DNA of 64,000 nt from Bog-793 sp963803025 (GCA_963803025.1 CAWDKZ010000020.1:62001-126000), one strand, 5' to 3'; counted from the first letter of the stretch, positions 1-9,382 are shown. A program made the numbers and translations. Notes: generated from the sequence alone by a model not told the origin.

Positions 1-238
1 GGCCAGGCGACGGTGTCGCACTCGGTCGGACGAGACCTCGTGGCGCGACCGGCGAGGCGCGAGCGGCCCGCGGACCATCGGGTCGTCTGTGTCCGGCGCA
101 CCCGATGGCGTGCGCCCGGCTCCGGCGCCGACGCCGCGGCAATCCGAGATCGAGCGCGGTCGGCGCGTCGCGCCACGGAATCGGCTCGGCCGACGGTGCC
201 CTCGGTCGCCAGCCGTCGGGTGGAAGAATCGGGTCGCG

Positions 239-1861
239 ATGGCGCGCACCGTGATCGGGATGGGTGGGTCGGGTGCGTCCCGGACGGCGTTGACCCCCGC
301 CGAGGTCCGTCGGCCCGAACACCGGAGGGTCATCCTCGCGGTGCTGTGCGTGAGCCTGCTCGTCGTGAGCCTCGACAGCACGATCCTCAACGTCGCGCTG
401 CCGGCGATCGTGCGCACGATGCACGCGACCTCGAGCCAGCTGCAGTGGATCGTCGACGCCTACGTCATCGTCTTCGCCGGGCTGCTGCTCGTGCTGGGCA
501 GTCTCGGCGACCGCATCGGCCGCAAGTGGGTCTTCCTCGCCGGGCTCGTGCTGTTTGCCGCGGGCTCCGCGACGTCGGCGTTCTCGATGACGCCCGACCG
601 TCTCATCGCCGCCCGGGCCTTCATGGGGATCGGCGCGGCGGCGATCATGCCGTCCACGCTGTCGATCCTCGCCAGCGTGTTCACCGACGACGACGAGCGG
701 CTCCAGGCCATCGGGATCTGGTCGGGCACGACCGGGATCGGTGTCGCCGTCGGGCCGGTGGCCGGCGGCTGGCTTCTCGCCCACTACTGGTGGGGGTCGG
801 TGTTCCTCATCAACGTGCCGATCGCCCTCGTCGGGCTGTGCGCCGCGGCCTGGTTCGTGCCGAATTCCCGCAACCCGGCGAGCAAGCGACCCGACCCGAT
901 CGGTGCGGGCCTTTCGATCGTCGGGATGGTGCTCCTGCTCTGGGGGATCATCGAGGCGCCCAACCGCTCCTGGACCTCACCGCTCATCATCGGGGCGATC
1001 GTCGCGGCCGCGGTGGTGCTCACGGCGTTCGTCTCCTGGGAGCGACGCTCGACGCACCCGATGCTCGAACCGTCGTTCTTCCGCTCGCGACGGTTCTCGG
1101 CGGCGATCGCGGCGATGGGGCTCGTGATCTTCGCCCTCATGGGGGCGCTCTTCCTCCTCACGCAGTACCTGCAGTTCTCGCTCGGCTACAGCGCCCTGGA
1201 GACGGGCCTGCGGATCGCGCCGATCGCGGCGGTGCTCCTCGTCGTCGCACCGGCGTCGACGCTCGCCGTCCGCTATGTCGGCACGAAACCCATCGTGTTC
1301 GCGGGCCTGGCCCTGATCGCCGTCGGGCTCGAGCTGCTGTCGCGGGTCACCGTCCACGGCACCTACCTCGAGGCGCTCCCGGCGCTCTTCATCATCGGCA
1401 CCGGGGTCGGACTGGCGCTCGCGCCGTGCACGGAGTCGGTGATGGGCTCACTGCCGCTCGCCGAGGTCGGCGTCGGATCGGCCACGAACAGCACGGTCTT
1501 GCAGCTCGGGGGGGCGCTCGGGGTCGGCGTGCTCGGGAGCCTGCTGAACACCCGTTACGCCGACCGGCTGGCCCCGCTGCTCGCCAACTCCAACTTGCCG
1601 ATTCCGCAATCGGTCCTCCACCTCATCACTGGGTCGCTCGGCGGCGCCCTCGCCGTCGCGCAGCGGGCGGGGACGGCGGGCGCGGCGCTCACGAACGTCG
1701 CGAAGGCCGCCTTCGTGAGCGGCATGGACCTCGCCCTCCTCGTCGCCGCAGTCGTCGTCGCGGTCGCCACCTGCGTCGTGCTCGTCGTGCTGCCGAGCAA
1801 AGGCGCGCCGTCGGCCGACGCGGTTCCCGCCGAGTCCCCGGGGCCGTCCGCGGATCGGTAG
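239..1861 (+). CDS. MFS drug/solute exporter, DHA2-like (14 TM)
   Basis: Probable proton-coupled exporter in the cytoplasmic membrane. The 540-residue product has about 14 hydrophobic segments. The first carries LDSTILNVALPAI, typical of the DHA2 (EmrB/QacA-like) family, and the loop 2-3 motif LGDRIGRKW follows at about residues 90-100. Length and helix count fit the family; the substrate cannot be read from sequence. I chose ATG 239 because a purine-rich stretch (GGAAGA, 222-227) precedes it; in-frame starts at 89 and 260 are alternatives, and residues before about 30 are not conserved-looking. The gene stands alone, followed by a strong GC hairpin. Positions 1-238 hold nothing I can support. 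Confidence 0.82.
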   Translation: MARTVIGMGGSGASRTALTPAEVRRPEHRRVILAVLCVSLLVVSLDSTILNVALPAIVRTMHATSSQLQWIVDAYVIVFAGLLLVLGSLGDRIGRKWVFLAGLVLFAAGSATSAFSMTPDRLIAARAFMGIGAAAIMPSTLSILASVFTDDDERLQAIGIWSGTTGIGVAVGPVAGGWLLAHYWWGSVFLINVPIALVGLCAAAWFVPNSRNPASKRPDPIGAGLSIVGMVLLLWGIIEAPNRSWTSPLIIGAIVAAAVVLTAFVSWERRSTHPMLEPSFFRSRRFSAAIAAMGLVIFALMGALFLLTQYLQFSLGYSALETGLRIAPIAAVLLVVAPASTLAVRYVGTKPIVFAGLALIAVGLELLSRVTVHGTYLEALPALFIIGTGVGLALAPCTESVMGSLPLAEVGVGSATNSTVLQLGGALGVGVLGSLLNTRYADRLAPLLANSNLPIPQSVLHLITGSLGGALAVAQRAGTAGAALTNVAKAAFVSGMDLALLVAAVVVAVATCVVLVVLPSKGAPSADAVPAESPGPSADR

Positions 1862-1883
1862 CGAAGACCCCGCGCCGCCCGGC

Positions 1884-1908
1884 GGACCCTCGGGGCGGCC
1901 CGAGGTCC
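1884..1908 (+). terminator. GC hairpin after the MFS gene
   Basis: Inverted repeat CTCGGG/CCCGAG extended outward by GGAC/GTCC, giving a stem of about 10 bp with one bulged C and a GCGG loop. It starts 22 nt past the MFS stop codon. No U tract follows, as for other hairpins in this window, so terminator function is inferred from position. Confidence 0.5.
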
Positions 1909-1961
1909 CGTGTTGTCAGCCGGGGCGGCGCGGGCCTAGCGTCGCAGGGGAGGTGGTTGCC

Positions 1962-2192
1962 TTGAGAAATGATCGCGTGCTCGCGGAGGCAGTCCGGGCG
2001 TGGGTCATCGAAGAGCGGCCGGGCGATGGTGCCGCGGCCAGCCGGGCCGCCGCCGTCGCCCAGGTTTGCTACACGAACGGTGCGTCGGTGTCCGAGGCGT
2101 GCCATCAGGCGTACGCCTTCGTCAACAGCTGGACTCGACACCCGGCGCAGAAGCGTTCTCGATCACGCAGGGCGGGCCCCGCCCGTTTCTAG
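1962..2192 (+). CDS. Small hypothetical protein (76 aa)
   Basis: Not recognised. The TTG start is chosen because AGGGGAGG (1946-1953) sits 8 nt upstream; an in-frame GTG at 1953 overlaps that site. A -10-like TAGCGT lies at 1937-1942. The first 60 residues are a balanced, probably helical sequence with two Cys (in AQVCYTNG and SEACHQAY), and the last 15 are Arg-rich. The ribosome-binding site and promoter-like hexamer argue for a real gene, but codon evidence is limited at this length. No neighbour suggests a function. Confidence 0.4.
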   Translation: MRNDRVLAEAVRAWVIEERPGDGAAASRAAAVAQVCYTNGASVSEACHQAYAFVNSWTRHPAQKRSRSRRAGPARF

Positions 2193-2502
2193 TGCTGCAT
2201 GACATTCGTCGCCTTCGATCGGCTGATCGGTGCGCGAGCACGGGTCATGGCGCGATCCGCTGCGCTGGCCGTGCTTGATGAGGACGACCGGCGACGCTCT
2301 GAGGTGATCCCGGCGGGTCGCGAAGCGTGCGGCGCGCCGGTCACGATCGCTCACGGTCACATCCTCTGGTTCGCTGTCGTCCACTCCTGACGGGACAGGA
2401 ATCGACAGCCCGGGCGATCGGGCCGTCGATTTCCGGGCTTCCCGTTAGTCTCTGAACCCGTCAGGCCCCGGTTCGATGTGACCCACGACTCCAGGAGCGA
2501 CC
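2193..2502. other. Intergenic region before the VOC gene
   Basis: No convincing gene. It contains an inverted repeat AGCCCGG (2407-2413)/CCGGGCT (2433-2439), possibly a terminator for the small upstream gene. A -10-like TAGTCT (2446-2451) would give the downstream VOC gene a leader of about 45 nt. Short ORFs here look random. Confidence 0.4.
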
Positions 2503-2859
2503 ATGACCGGCTCTTCCACCCAGGGAATCAAGACAGTGCTGCATCCCGTGTCGGACCTGGCGACGGCCAAGGCGGTGTACGAAGCCCTCCTCGGCGTGCC
2601 GCCGCAGTTCGACGGGTCCTACTACGTCGGCTTCGAGACCGCGGGCCAGCACATCGGGCTGGTGCCGGGCGGGGGACCGCAGGGCATGACCTCACCGGTG
2701 GCCTACTGGCACGTGCCGGACCTCGAGGCGAAGCTGGCCGAGGTGACCGCCGCGGGTGCCACCGTGAAGGAAGCCGCGCACGACGTCGGCGGCGGCCGCC
2801 TGGTGGCCACCGTCACCGACCCCGATGGCAACGTGCTCGGGCTGCTTCAAGACCCCTGA
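2503..2859 (+). CDS. VOC (glyoxalase/bleomycin-resistance fold) protein
   Basis: Single-domain vicinal-oxygen-chelate protein of 118 residues with paired beta-alpha-beta-beta-beta modules. The first module runs from KTVLHPVSDLATAKAVYEALLG; the second ends in VTDPDGNVLGLLQDP, the classic closing motif. A His in the first strand (LHPV) and HIGL in the middle are at family metal-binding positions. ATG 2503 has AGGAG about 8 nt upstream. Such proteins may be metalloenzymes or small-molecule binders; the substrate is unknown, and no partner gene is adjacent. Confidence 0.8.
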   Translation: MTGSSTQGIKTVLHPVSDLATAKAVYEALLGVPPQFDGSYYVGFETAGQHIGLVPGGGPQGMTSPVAYWHVPDLEAKLAEVTAAGATVKEAAHDVGGGRLVATVTDPDGNVLGLLQDP

Positions 2860-3346
2860 GCATCGACGCCCACTCCCGCGCTCAGCATCGTCGCGACACC
2901 GAGCATCGGCTCGCCCGCGACGGCCGCCACTTGGCCTGACGCCTCAGCGGGCACGCCGCGGGCCCGCGACACGTTGCAACGAGGAATGCTCGACGACCGA
3001 CGCGACGAGGCGCCCATCCCGCCATCACACGGAACGGGCGCCCCGTCTCTGCCCGAGGAGCGAGAGCCTCGGAGAGTGGCACCGCGAACCGGCCGGGCCA
3101 TCTGCTGCCGAAACGCCCGGTGAGATTGCGGTTTGCCTGCTCCCGTACGGCTTGCTCGGACGACCGGCCGGACAACCCCCAGCTCGTCCCTCGGCTGAAG
3201 TGGTCGATCCCGGCCGCGGCTGCTGACCACCTCGGCGCGTCCATCGGACCCGACTGCTCCAACGACGCTCCGGGCGCCGTTGTTCCCCGGCGGGGGGATT
3301 CCTTGCTCGCAGCAACTCGCGGGACCGATCGCGGCAGGATGGAAGG
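2860..3346. other. Intergenic, no supported gene
   Basis: Nearly 490 bases with no ORF showing a recognisable domain or a ribosome-binding site. The several overlapping ORFs on both strands are Arg/Pro-rich, as expected from GC-rich noncoding sequence. CAGGAT lies 6 nt before the next gene's GTG, a weak match to the leaderless pattern seen elsewhere in the window. Confidence 0.45.
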
Positions 3347-4054
3347 GTGATCGCCGTCGTCTCGCCGACCGCCTACTGGACGGCGGTCGGCCTCGGAGCA
3401 GTCCTCTGCGCGGTCGCGTGCGTCGCCGCACGACATGACCCCGGACCGTGGCGGGTCGTGGTCGCCCGCCTGATCGGGACGGCGCTCGCGGCGGACATCG
3501 TCGCCTACACGGTCGGTCTTGTCGCGGCGAGAACCTGGACGGCGGAGACCTCGCTGCCGCTCGCGCTTTGCAACGCGGGTGTGGTCGTGGCCGCGATCGC
3601 CTGTTGGTGGCGGGTTCCGCTGCTCGTCGAGCTGACCTACTTCATCGGGCTCGCCGGCACGCTGCAGGCCGTGCTCACGCCGGACCTCAACGTCTCGTTC
3701 CCACACCTCGTGTTCTTCGAGTACGTCGTCGGCCACGTCGGGATCGTGCTCGCCGCGCTGTTCCTCGTCGTCGGACTGCGCCTCCGGCCGCGCCCCGGGG
3801 CGGCCATCCGGGTGTTCGCGATCGCCGCGGCCTACACGACCTTCGTCGGACTCGTCGACGCCGTGACGGGCGCGAACTACATGTTCCTCCGGCGCCCTCC
3901 CGGCGAGTGGACGGTTCTCCGGCTGCTCGGCCCGTGGCCCTGGTACGTGGTCAGCGCGGCCGGGGTCGCGCTCGTGCTTCTGTTCCTGCTCGACCTGCCC
4001 TTCCGGGGCGGTCGGGCCGCTGCCCGCCGGGGAGGCTCGGTGTCCGCGGCCTAG
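3347..4054 (+). CDS. YwaF/TIGR02206-like integral membrane protein
   Basis: A 235-residue protein with about seven membrane segments, resembling the uncharacterised YwaF (TIGR02206) family. Diagnostic stretches are LPLALCN near the third helix, LTPDLNVSFPHLVFFEYVVGH (its charged/aromatic core) mid-protein, and GANYMFLRRPP followed by GPWPWYV near the C-terminus. The GTG start at 3347 follows GGAAGG directly. The biochemical role of the family is not established as far as I know. It is convergent with the YfhO-like gene, with 36 nt between them. Confidence 0.75.
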   Translation: MIAVVSPTAYWTAVGLGAVLCAVACVAARHDPGPWRVVVARLIGTALAADIVAYTVGLVAARTWTAETSLPLALCNAGVVVAAIACWWRVPLLVELTYFIGLAGTLQAVLTPDLNVSFPHLVFFEYVVGHVGIVLAALFLVVGLRLRPRPGAAIRVFAIAAAYTTFVGLVDAVTGANYMFLRRPPGEWTVLRLLGPWPWYVVSAAGVALVLLFLLDLPFRGGRAAARRGGSVSAA

Positions 4055-4090
4055 TCTCCGGCCGGATTCGGCCCGCTCCGCCGCTGGCGG

Positions 4091-6750
4091 TCAGCGGGCC
4101 GGGGTCGCACCGCGCCCCGTTGCCTCGGTCGCGCCTCGGCGTCGGGCGCGGACGAGGTCGAGGAACAAGAGCGCGACGAGGAGTGCGCACCCGGCGGCGG
4201 CGAGTGCCAGGCCGAGCCGCAACCCGGGAGGGTCGTAGCTGAACGTGACGAGCGTCCGTCCGGCGGGCAGCTCGACCGCCTGGACGACGCCGAACCGTTG
4301 CAGGGCCACCGACTCAACGCGGCGCCCGCGCGCCACCGTCGCGTGCCAGCCGGGGAGATCGGCGACGCTGCGGACGAGGAGCACGGCGCGCGGGGCGTCG
4401 ACCGCGACCGTCTCGGTCGGCGTCCACGGCGACGACGCGACGACCCGGACGTCGGCGGCGGCCCGGTGGGTGCCGGAAGGCGTGAACGCGGTGAACGGGC
4501 CGATGGCGCGGGTGTCGGTGAGCCAGAGGTAGACCCCGATCGTTCCGGCGACTCTCCAGTGCGGCGGCGTCACGAAGGGAGCGAGCAGTCCGGTCGGCGA
4601 GAACGGCGCGCCGTCGACCGGCGACACGGACACCGCGAGCTGCTGCGGTCCGCCGCCGCTCGCGGCGAGCACGAGCCCGACGCTGCGCAGCCCCCGTCGG
4701 AAGTACGCGGTCGCGCCGGTCGGACCGACGGCGATGCGGGTGGGCGCGTACTGCGCACGCGTGCCGAGGAGACGGATGCCGCCCGCGTCAGCGCTGAGCA
4801 CCCGGCGTGACACGCCGCGGGTCGCCAGAATCCCGACCGAGGCGACGTCGACCCCGCCTCCGAAATACCGCGTCGTCGAGGTCGACTTGGAGAGCGCGAC
4901 GAGCCCCGGATTGGCCGGGGTGACGGGACGCTGGAATGCCCAGGGCAGCACGAGAAGCGCCCGCACGTCGAGCCGGTCGAAGACGTCCGACGCGAAGGCG
5001 CGGGGCCCGGCCCTGTTCTGGCCGTGCGTCCCCGTCGCGTAGGCGTAGGGAGCCCACGTGAGCGATCCGTAACCCTGGGCGCTCGAGAGCTGGGTGAAGA
5101 CGTTGAGGTTCGTCGCGCCGAGCTCGTTCAGCTCCGCGCCGCCGATGCGGTAGTGGTCGACGATGACGAAGCGCCCGTTGGCGCCGACGGCGGCGGCGAG
5201 CGCGCGCTCGAACCGGTTCGACCGGGCGAGCTCGCTCGCCCGGACCGGCGCGAGCGAGCTCTGGTTCGCCGTGAACACGAGCAGGTCGACGACCGCCAGG
5301 GTGACGAGCGCGATGACTCGTCGCCGGCGCACCAACCCGCGGCCGGCGACGAGGAACCAGGCCGTGGCGAGCGCGATCGCGGCGGCGACCGCGAGGTACG
5401 GCGCGACACGGGCGACCGTCCACGGGCCCAAGGATCCCTGGGCGAGCGTGCGGGCGACGGTCTTGCCGCCGACGGCGACGGTGGCGAGGAGGGCGAGGAT
5501 CATCCCGGGGACGACGAGCGGGGCGTCGCGCGCGAAGCGGCCTCGCGGCCGCCCGGGGTCCGGTGCGGGCGGCGGCGGCAGGACGCTCTGCGGGTCGAGG
5601 ACCTCCGCAGCCCAGTAGGCCAGGAGCACGGAGCAGGCCAGCGCGACGAGGAGGAGGGCGCGGCTGAGAAGCCGGCTCTCGCCGATCACGGGCAGATGGA
5701 GCAGCAGGTGGGGGAGGGGCGTGAGCGAGCCGAGGGCGATGATCATCCCGACGGCGCCGATGAGGTACCAGACGCGGATCCTCGACGCCTGGGGCGAGCG
5801 CCAACGGAACGCCAGCGCGACGACCGCGACGAGGGCCAGCACGCCGGGGTAGGCGTCGATCTCGCCGAGGTTGTAGCTCCCGACGTAGGTCGCGAGGCCG
5901 ATCGGGCCCCCGCCGAGGATGTGGGGCGCGAGCAGCAGGGGGAGCTGCGCGACGCGCAGCTCCCCGGAGGTGAGGAAGGAGAACGTGACGTGGGCGCGCT
6001 GCGAGATGGCGACGAAACGGGCGGTCGGCAGCACCTGTACCGCGGCGATGAGTGCCCCCGCGCCGCCCCCGATCGCGAACAGCGCCGCCGTCGAGGCAGG
6101 CCGCCGCGAGTGCAGGAGGAGCGAACAGGCGTAGATCACCGCCGCGAGCGCGGCGTAGACGGCGATCTCGGGGCTACCCGCCAGCACCGTCGCGGCGGAG
6201 GCGGCACCGAGAAACGCCGTCCACGCCAGCCGGTGCCGCTCCGGTCCGCGCGCGATGCGCTCGACGGCGACGAGGACCCAGGTGAGCGACGCCGCGGTCT
6301 CGACGACGTCGAGGTGGACGGCCTGCGAGGTGATGAACCCCCCGAGCCCGAAGGCCGCGCCGCCGAGTGCCGCGCAGAGCGGTCGCAGGCCGCCGCAGCG
6401 CAGGAACGTGTAGAGCCCGACCGCCGCGGCGGCGAACGCGACGGCTTCGGCGGCGACCCAGGCGACGAGGGGGGGGAGATCGCGAAAAAGACGATGTCTG
6501 GGAAGGCGGAGCCGGCGTTCGACGAGGCGAGGAGCGGCGTGCCGCTCCAGTCGAACGGGTCGTACACGGGAAGGTGGCCGTGGCGCAGGATCTCGCCGGC
6601 GAGCACCCGGAGGGGGTAGTTCTGGATCACCGCGTCGCCGGTGAGCAGCGGGTAGCCGAGCGCCGCCGGGATCGAGAAGGCGAGAAGCGGCAGTCCGCAG
6701 AGGATCGCGAGCGCGACCCAGTCGCCGCGGGTCAGTCGCGCGGCGCGCAC
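4091..6750 (-). pseudogene. YfhO-like GT-C membrane protein, frameshifted at a G8/C8 tract
   Basis: Two minus-strand reading frames together encode one large membrane protein of about 886 residues. The first frame (from GTG 6750) gives the N-terminus with LLTGDAVIQNYPLRVLAG and LPVYDPFDWSGTPLLAS, typical of YfhO-family proteins that transfer or modify envelope sugars. The second frame resumes at PPLVAWVAAEAVAF and runs through many helices and a C-terminal soluble region to 4091. They meet at eight C on the coding strand (6469-6476, G on the plus strand). One extra C would restore a continuous reading frame across the join. Only one disruption is visible, so assembly error, slippage or recent inactivation are all possible. 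Divergent from mptB, another GT-C protein. Confidence 0.8.
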
Positions 6751-6913
6751 CTGTGGCTTAGTCGGCGCCCAGCGGCAAGCGATTCGCCGGCCACGCCGGG
6801 CGGGGACTTGGCCGGAGGGCTCGCGTCGTCACGCTGGAACCGTATCCCAGTGGCTCCCGCAGGGCGACCTCCGTCAGCGGCGGCCGGCCCCACATCCGCG
6901 GGAGCCGAGTCGG

Positions 6914-6919
6914 TAGGCT
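6914..6919 (+). promoter_or_regulatory. -10 element for leaderless mptB
   Basis: TAGGCT, a 6-nt spacer, then the GTG start codon at 6926; transcription would begin at or next to the start codon. No -35 hexamer is obvious. The same geometry recurs before glmS, the uracil-DNA glycosylase gene and others. Confidence 0.55.
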
Positions 6920-6925
6920 CCTGGC

Positions 6926-8632
6926 GTGTCGACGGGTCAAAACGCTCGCCAGACCGCGACTGCGCTCCCCGGGGGGGACCGGCCCCAGGGTCTTCGCCAG
7001 CACGCCGCGCCGCGCACCGCCCCGGGTGCCTGGCCTGCCGGCGTCGCCCGCCTGCGGGTGTTCTGGAGATGGACTGACTCCCAATTCGCCCGCTGGCGCC
7101 ATCCGAAGCCGCCCGTCGAACCCTACATCCCCGGGGTGACGAGGCTCGGGTGGTCGCTCGTCCGTCCGGCGCTGATGGGCTTCGTCGCGACGACGGCGAT
7201 CTTCCTCGGCGCGACGCAGCCGAACTCGCCGTTCACGTCGAAGCTCGCCGGATCCTGGTTCTTCGGGATCCCGGCCCCAGCTCTCGTGCCGGGCTACAAC
7301 CCCGCACCCGGACAGTGGCTGTTCTTCGGCGTCGTCGCCGTCTACGGCGGGATGCTGCTGCTGCTACGGGCCTGGTACGACATCGTCAAGCTGACCTCGG
7401 GCCACCCGGGGATCCCCGTCGCCCGCCTCGCCCCGGTCTTTGCCGCCTGGGTGCTGCCGCTGCTCGTCGTCGCGCCGCTCTTCAGTCGTGACGTCTACGA
7501 CTACGCCGCGCAGGGCGAGATGATGACGCACGGCATCAACCCGTACCTCTACGGCACGAGCGTGCTCGGTGCGACGCCCTTCTCGCACCTCGTCGACCCT
7601 TTGTGGGGCAACGTGTCCTCGCCGTACGGGCCGCTGTTCCTCGTCATCGACGGCTGGGTCGTCGCCTTCGCGCATCACGACCTTCTGCTGTCCGTCGTCG
7701 GTCTACGCCTGCTCGCGCTCGGCGGGGTCGTGCTCTTCGCCGTGGCGGTGCCGTCGATCGCGCGGTCGTTCGGCCGGGACCCCGCGACGGCGTTCGTCCT
7801 CGCCGCCCTCAACCCGCTCGTGCTGCTCCACCTCGTCGCGGGAGCGCACAACGACGCGCTGATGCTCGGCTTCCTCGTCGCCGGGTACGCGCTCGCCCGC
7901 CGTGGTCGGCCCGTTGCCGGCATCGTGCTCTGCGGGTTCGCCGCCGCGGTGAAGATCCCCGCGCTCATCGGCGCCGTCTACATCGGATGGGAGTGGCTCG
8001 GGCAGGGCCGGAGCATCCGCGAGCGGGTCCGACCCGTGGCAACGGCGTTGCTCCTCGCCCTCGGGACGATGGTCTGCATCTCCGAGGCGGCCGGGCTCGG
8101 GTGGGGCTGGATCGGTGGCCTCACGAACCCCGACACCGTCCGATCCTGGCTCGACCCGGCGACCGGGATCGCCCTCGTCCTCGGTCATCTCGTCACCGCG
8201 CTCGGTTTCGGCCACCACATCCACGTGATCCTCACCGTCGTTCGGGGTTCGGCGGCCTGTCTTGCCGGGCTCATCGGACTCTGGTTGCTCGTGCATTCGG
8301 AGCGGATCGGGTCCCTGCAGGCGCTCGGGTGGACCCTGCTCGCGGTGGTCGTGCTCGGACCGGTCGTCCAGCTGTGGTACCTGTCGTGGAGCTTCGTCTT
8401 CCTCGCTCCGGTCGCCGAGGGCCTGGCGCGCAAGGTCCTCATCGGAGTGTCGGGGATCGCCTGTTTTCTCGGCCTCACCGGGGGCCACGTGTTCGTCAAC
8501 GAGATCGAGTCCGCGAACAGCGTGCTCGTCGCCTTCGCCTGCGCTGCGCTCGTCATGCTCGGTGTGTTCTTCTTGCGGCCGAAGTACCCCCGCGGCCATC
8601 TTGCGCCGAAGGAGCTGGTCAGCTCCTCGTAG
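6926..8632 (+). CDS. mptB: MptB-like polyprenol-phosphomannose alpha-1,6-mannosyltransferase
   Basis: Membrane GT-C mannosyltransferase of 568 residues. In actinobacteria MptB extends the mannan core of lipoglycans on the outer face of the membrane using polyprenyl-phosphate-mannose. After a basic cytoplasmic N-terminus of about 75 residues there are about 13 membrane segments. The first large outer loop carries FSRDVYDYAAQGEMM, with the acidic pair expected at the catalytic site, followed by GINPYLYG and SSPYGPLF; AGAHNDALM lies between later helices. All are typical of the MptB/MptA group. The GTG start fits a leaderless promoter. It diverges from the YfhO-like gene, another likely envelope-sugar enzyme, with 175 nt between them. 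The exact acceptor is unknown. Confidence 0.8.
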   Translation: MSTGQNARQTATALPGGDRPQGLRQHAAPRTAPGAWPAGVARLRVFWRWTDSQFARWRHPKPPVEPYIPGVTRLGWSLVRPALMGFVATTAIFLGATQPNSPFTSKLAGSWFFGIPAPALVPGYNPAPGQWLFFGVVAVYGGMLLLLRAWYDIVKLTSGHPGIPVARLAPVFAAWVLPLLVVAPLFSRDVYDYAAQGEMMTHGINPYLYGTSVLGATPFSHLVDPLWGNVSSPYGPLFLVIDGWVVAFAHHDLLLSVVGLRLLALGGVVLFAVAVPSIARSFGRDPATAFVLAALNPLVLLHLVAGAHNDALMLGFLVAGYALARRGRPVAGIVLCGFAAAVKIPALIGAVYIGWEWLGQGRSIRERVRPVATALLLALGTMVCISEAAGLGWGWIGGLTNPDTVRSWLDPATGIALVLGHLVTALGFGHHIHVILTVVRGSAACLAGLIGLWLLVHSERIGSLQALGWTLLAVVVLGPVVQLWYLSWSFVFLAPVAEGLARKVLIGVSGIACFLGLTGGHVFVNEIESANSVLVAFACAALVMLGVFFLRPKYPRGHLAPKELVSSS

Positions 8633-8645
8633 CGGCTAGAGGAGC
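8622..8645. terminator. Hairpin across two convergent stop codons
   Basis: GCTCCTC (8622-8628) and GAGGAGC (8639-8645) form a perfect 7-bp stem. The 10-nt loop contains both the mptB stop codon and the stop codon of the opposing GNAT gene. It is placed to act as a bidirectional terminator; U tracts are absent. Confidence 0.55.
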
Positions 8646-9121
8646 AGTTGCATGAGGTCGACATCGAGCCAGCGGCCGAACTTCCGCCCGACCTCGTGTT
8701 CGGTCCCGACGAGCTCGAATCCGCACGCCCGGTGGAGCGCGATCGACGCCTCGTGATCGCCGACGATCCGGGCGATCACCGAGTGGAAGCCGTGCATCCG
8801 GGCGCGCGCGACGAGTTCCGCGAGGAGTGCCTTGCCGACGCCGTTGCCCCGGTAGGCACGGGCGACGTAGACGGAGTCCTCGACCGTCGTCGAGTAGGCC
8901 GGGCGTGGTCGGTACGGCGAGAGGGAGGCGAAGCCGACGACCTCGGCGCCGTCGGTGGCGACGACGAGCGGGTGGACGCCGGAATGCTGCGCCATCCACT
9001 CCTCGTGCTCGGCGACGGTCCGCTCGACGAGATCGAAGGTGACCGTCGATCCGGCCACCTCGGCGTTGTAGATCGAGCGAATCACCCCGGCGTCCTCGGG
9101 GCGCGCCGTGCGGATCTCCAC
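8636..9121 (-). CDS. GNAT N-acetyltransferase, phosphinothricin-acetyltransferase-like
   Basis: Cytoplasmic acetyl-CoA-dependent N-acetyltransferase, 161 residues. It starts IRTARPEDAGVIRSIYN and has TFDLVERTVAEHEEWM, a signature of the Pat/MnaT subgroup that acetylates phosphinothricin or methionine sulfoximine-like substrates. The acetyl-CoA loop is YRGNGVGKALL, followed by GFHSVIARIVGDHEASIALH and a C-terminal CGFELVGTEHEVGRKFGRW. GTG 9121 is preferred over an upstream in-frame start at 9178 because TAGTGT lies 7 nt upstream of it, matching the leaderless pattern. The substrate is not determinable. Confidence 0.82.
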   Translation of the reverse strand: MEIRTARPEDAGVIRSIYNAEVAGSTVTFDLVERTVAEHEEWMAQHSGVHPLVVATDGAEVVGFASLSPYRPRPAYSTTVEDSVYVARAYRGNGVGKALLAELVARARMHGFHSVIARIVGDHEASIALHRACGFELVGTEHEVGRKFGRWLDVDLMQLLL

Positions 9122-9128
9122 GCCGATG

Positions 9129-9134
9129 ACACTA
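9129..9134 (-). promoter_or_regulatory. -10 element for the GNAT gene
   Basis: On the minus strand TAGTGT is followed by a 7-nt spacer and GTG 9121. It resembles the other leaderless starts of the window and decides the start choice for this gene. Confidence 0.45.
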
Positions 9135-9222
9135 CCGACCACCGCGCGCCGGCCGAGGCTCGTCGAGGGCGCGCGCACGCGAGGGTAAGATGCGACCCGT
9201 CGGGGCCAGTGCCGGGTCCGTC

Positions 9223-9295
9223 GCCCCCTTAGCTCAGTCGGTAGAGCACAGCCATGGTAAGGCTGTTGTCGTCGGTTCGATTCCGACAGGGGGCT
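9223..9295 (+). tRNA. tRNA-Thr(GGT)
   Basis: Cloverleaf with acceptor stem GCCCCCT/AGGGGGC, D-arm AGCTCAGTCGGTAGAGC, anticodon loop containing GGT, and a T-arm with GGTTCGATTCC. The discriminator is T and the CCA end is not encoded. A -10-like TAAGAT at 9186-9191 lies upstream. It is 10 nt from tRNA-Met and probably co-transcribed with it. Confidence 0.95.
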
Positions 9296-9305
9296 CGCAG
9301 TCGAA

Positions 9306-9382
9306 GGCGGCGTAGCTCAGTTGGTAAGAGCACACGGCTCATAATCGTGGGGTCGCCGGTTCGAGTCCGGCCGCCGCTACCA
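9306..9382 (+). tRNA. tRNA-Met(CAT), elongator type, CCA encoded
   Basis: Acceptor stem GGCGGCG pairs with CGCCGCT (one G-U at the first pair), D-arm AGCTCAGTTGGTAAGAGC, anticodon loop CTCATAA, T-arm CCGGTTCGAGTCCGG, then A and an encoded CCA. The paired first position argues against initiator tRNA. The sequence resembles actinobacterial elongator tRNA-Met more than the lysidine-modified tRNA-Ile(CAT), which shares the anticodon. Confidence 0.92.

Noticed and set aside
1953..1955. GTG 1953 as start of the small protein
   Set aside because: It overlaps the strong AGGGGAGG; TTG 1962 has proper spacing from it.
2847..3736. Overlapping long ORFs on the minus strand in the 2.9-3.7 kb gap
   Set aside because: Arg/Gly/Asp-rich composition, no motif, no ribosome-binding site, and partly opposite the YwaF-like gene.
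9306..9382. tRNA with CAT anticodon as initiator or tRNA-Ile2
   Set aside because: The first acceptor pair is formed (G-U), unlike initiator tRNA, and the body matches elongator tRNA-Met.
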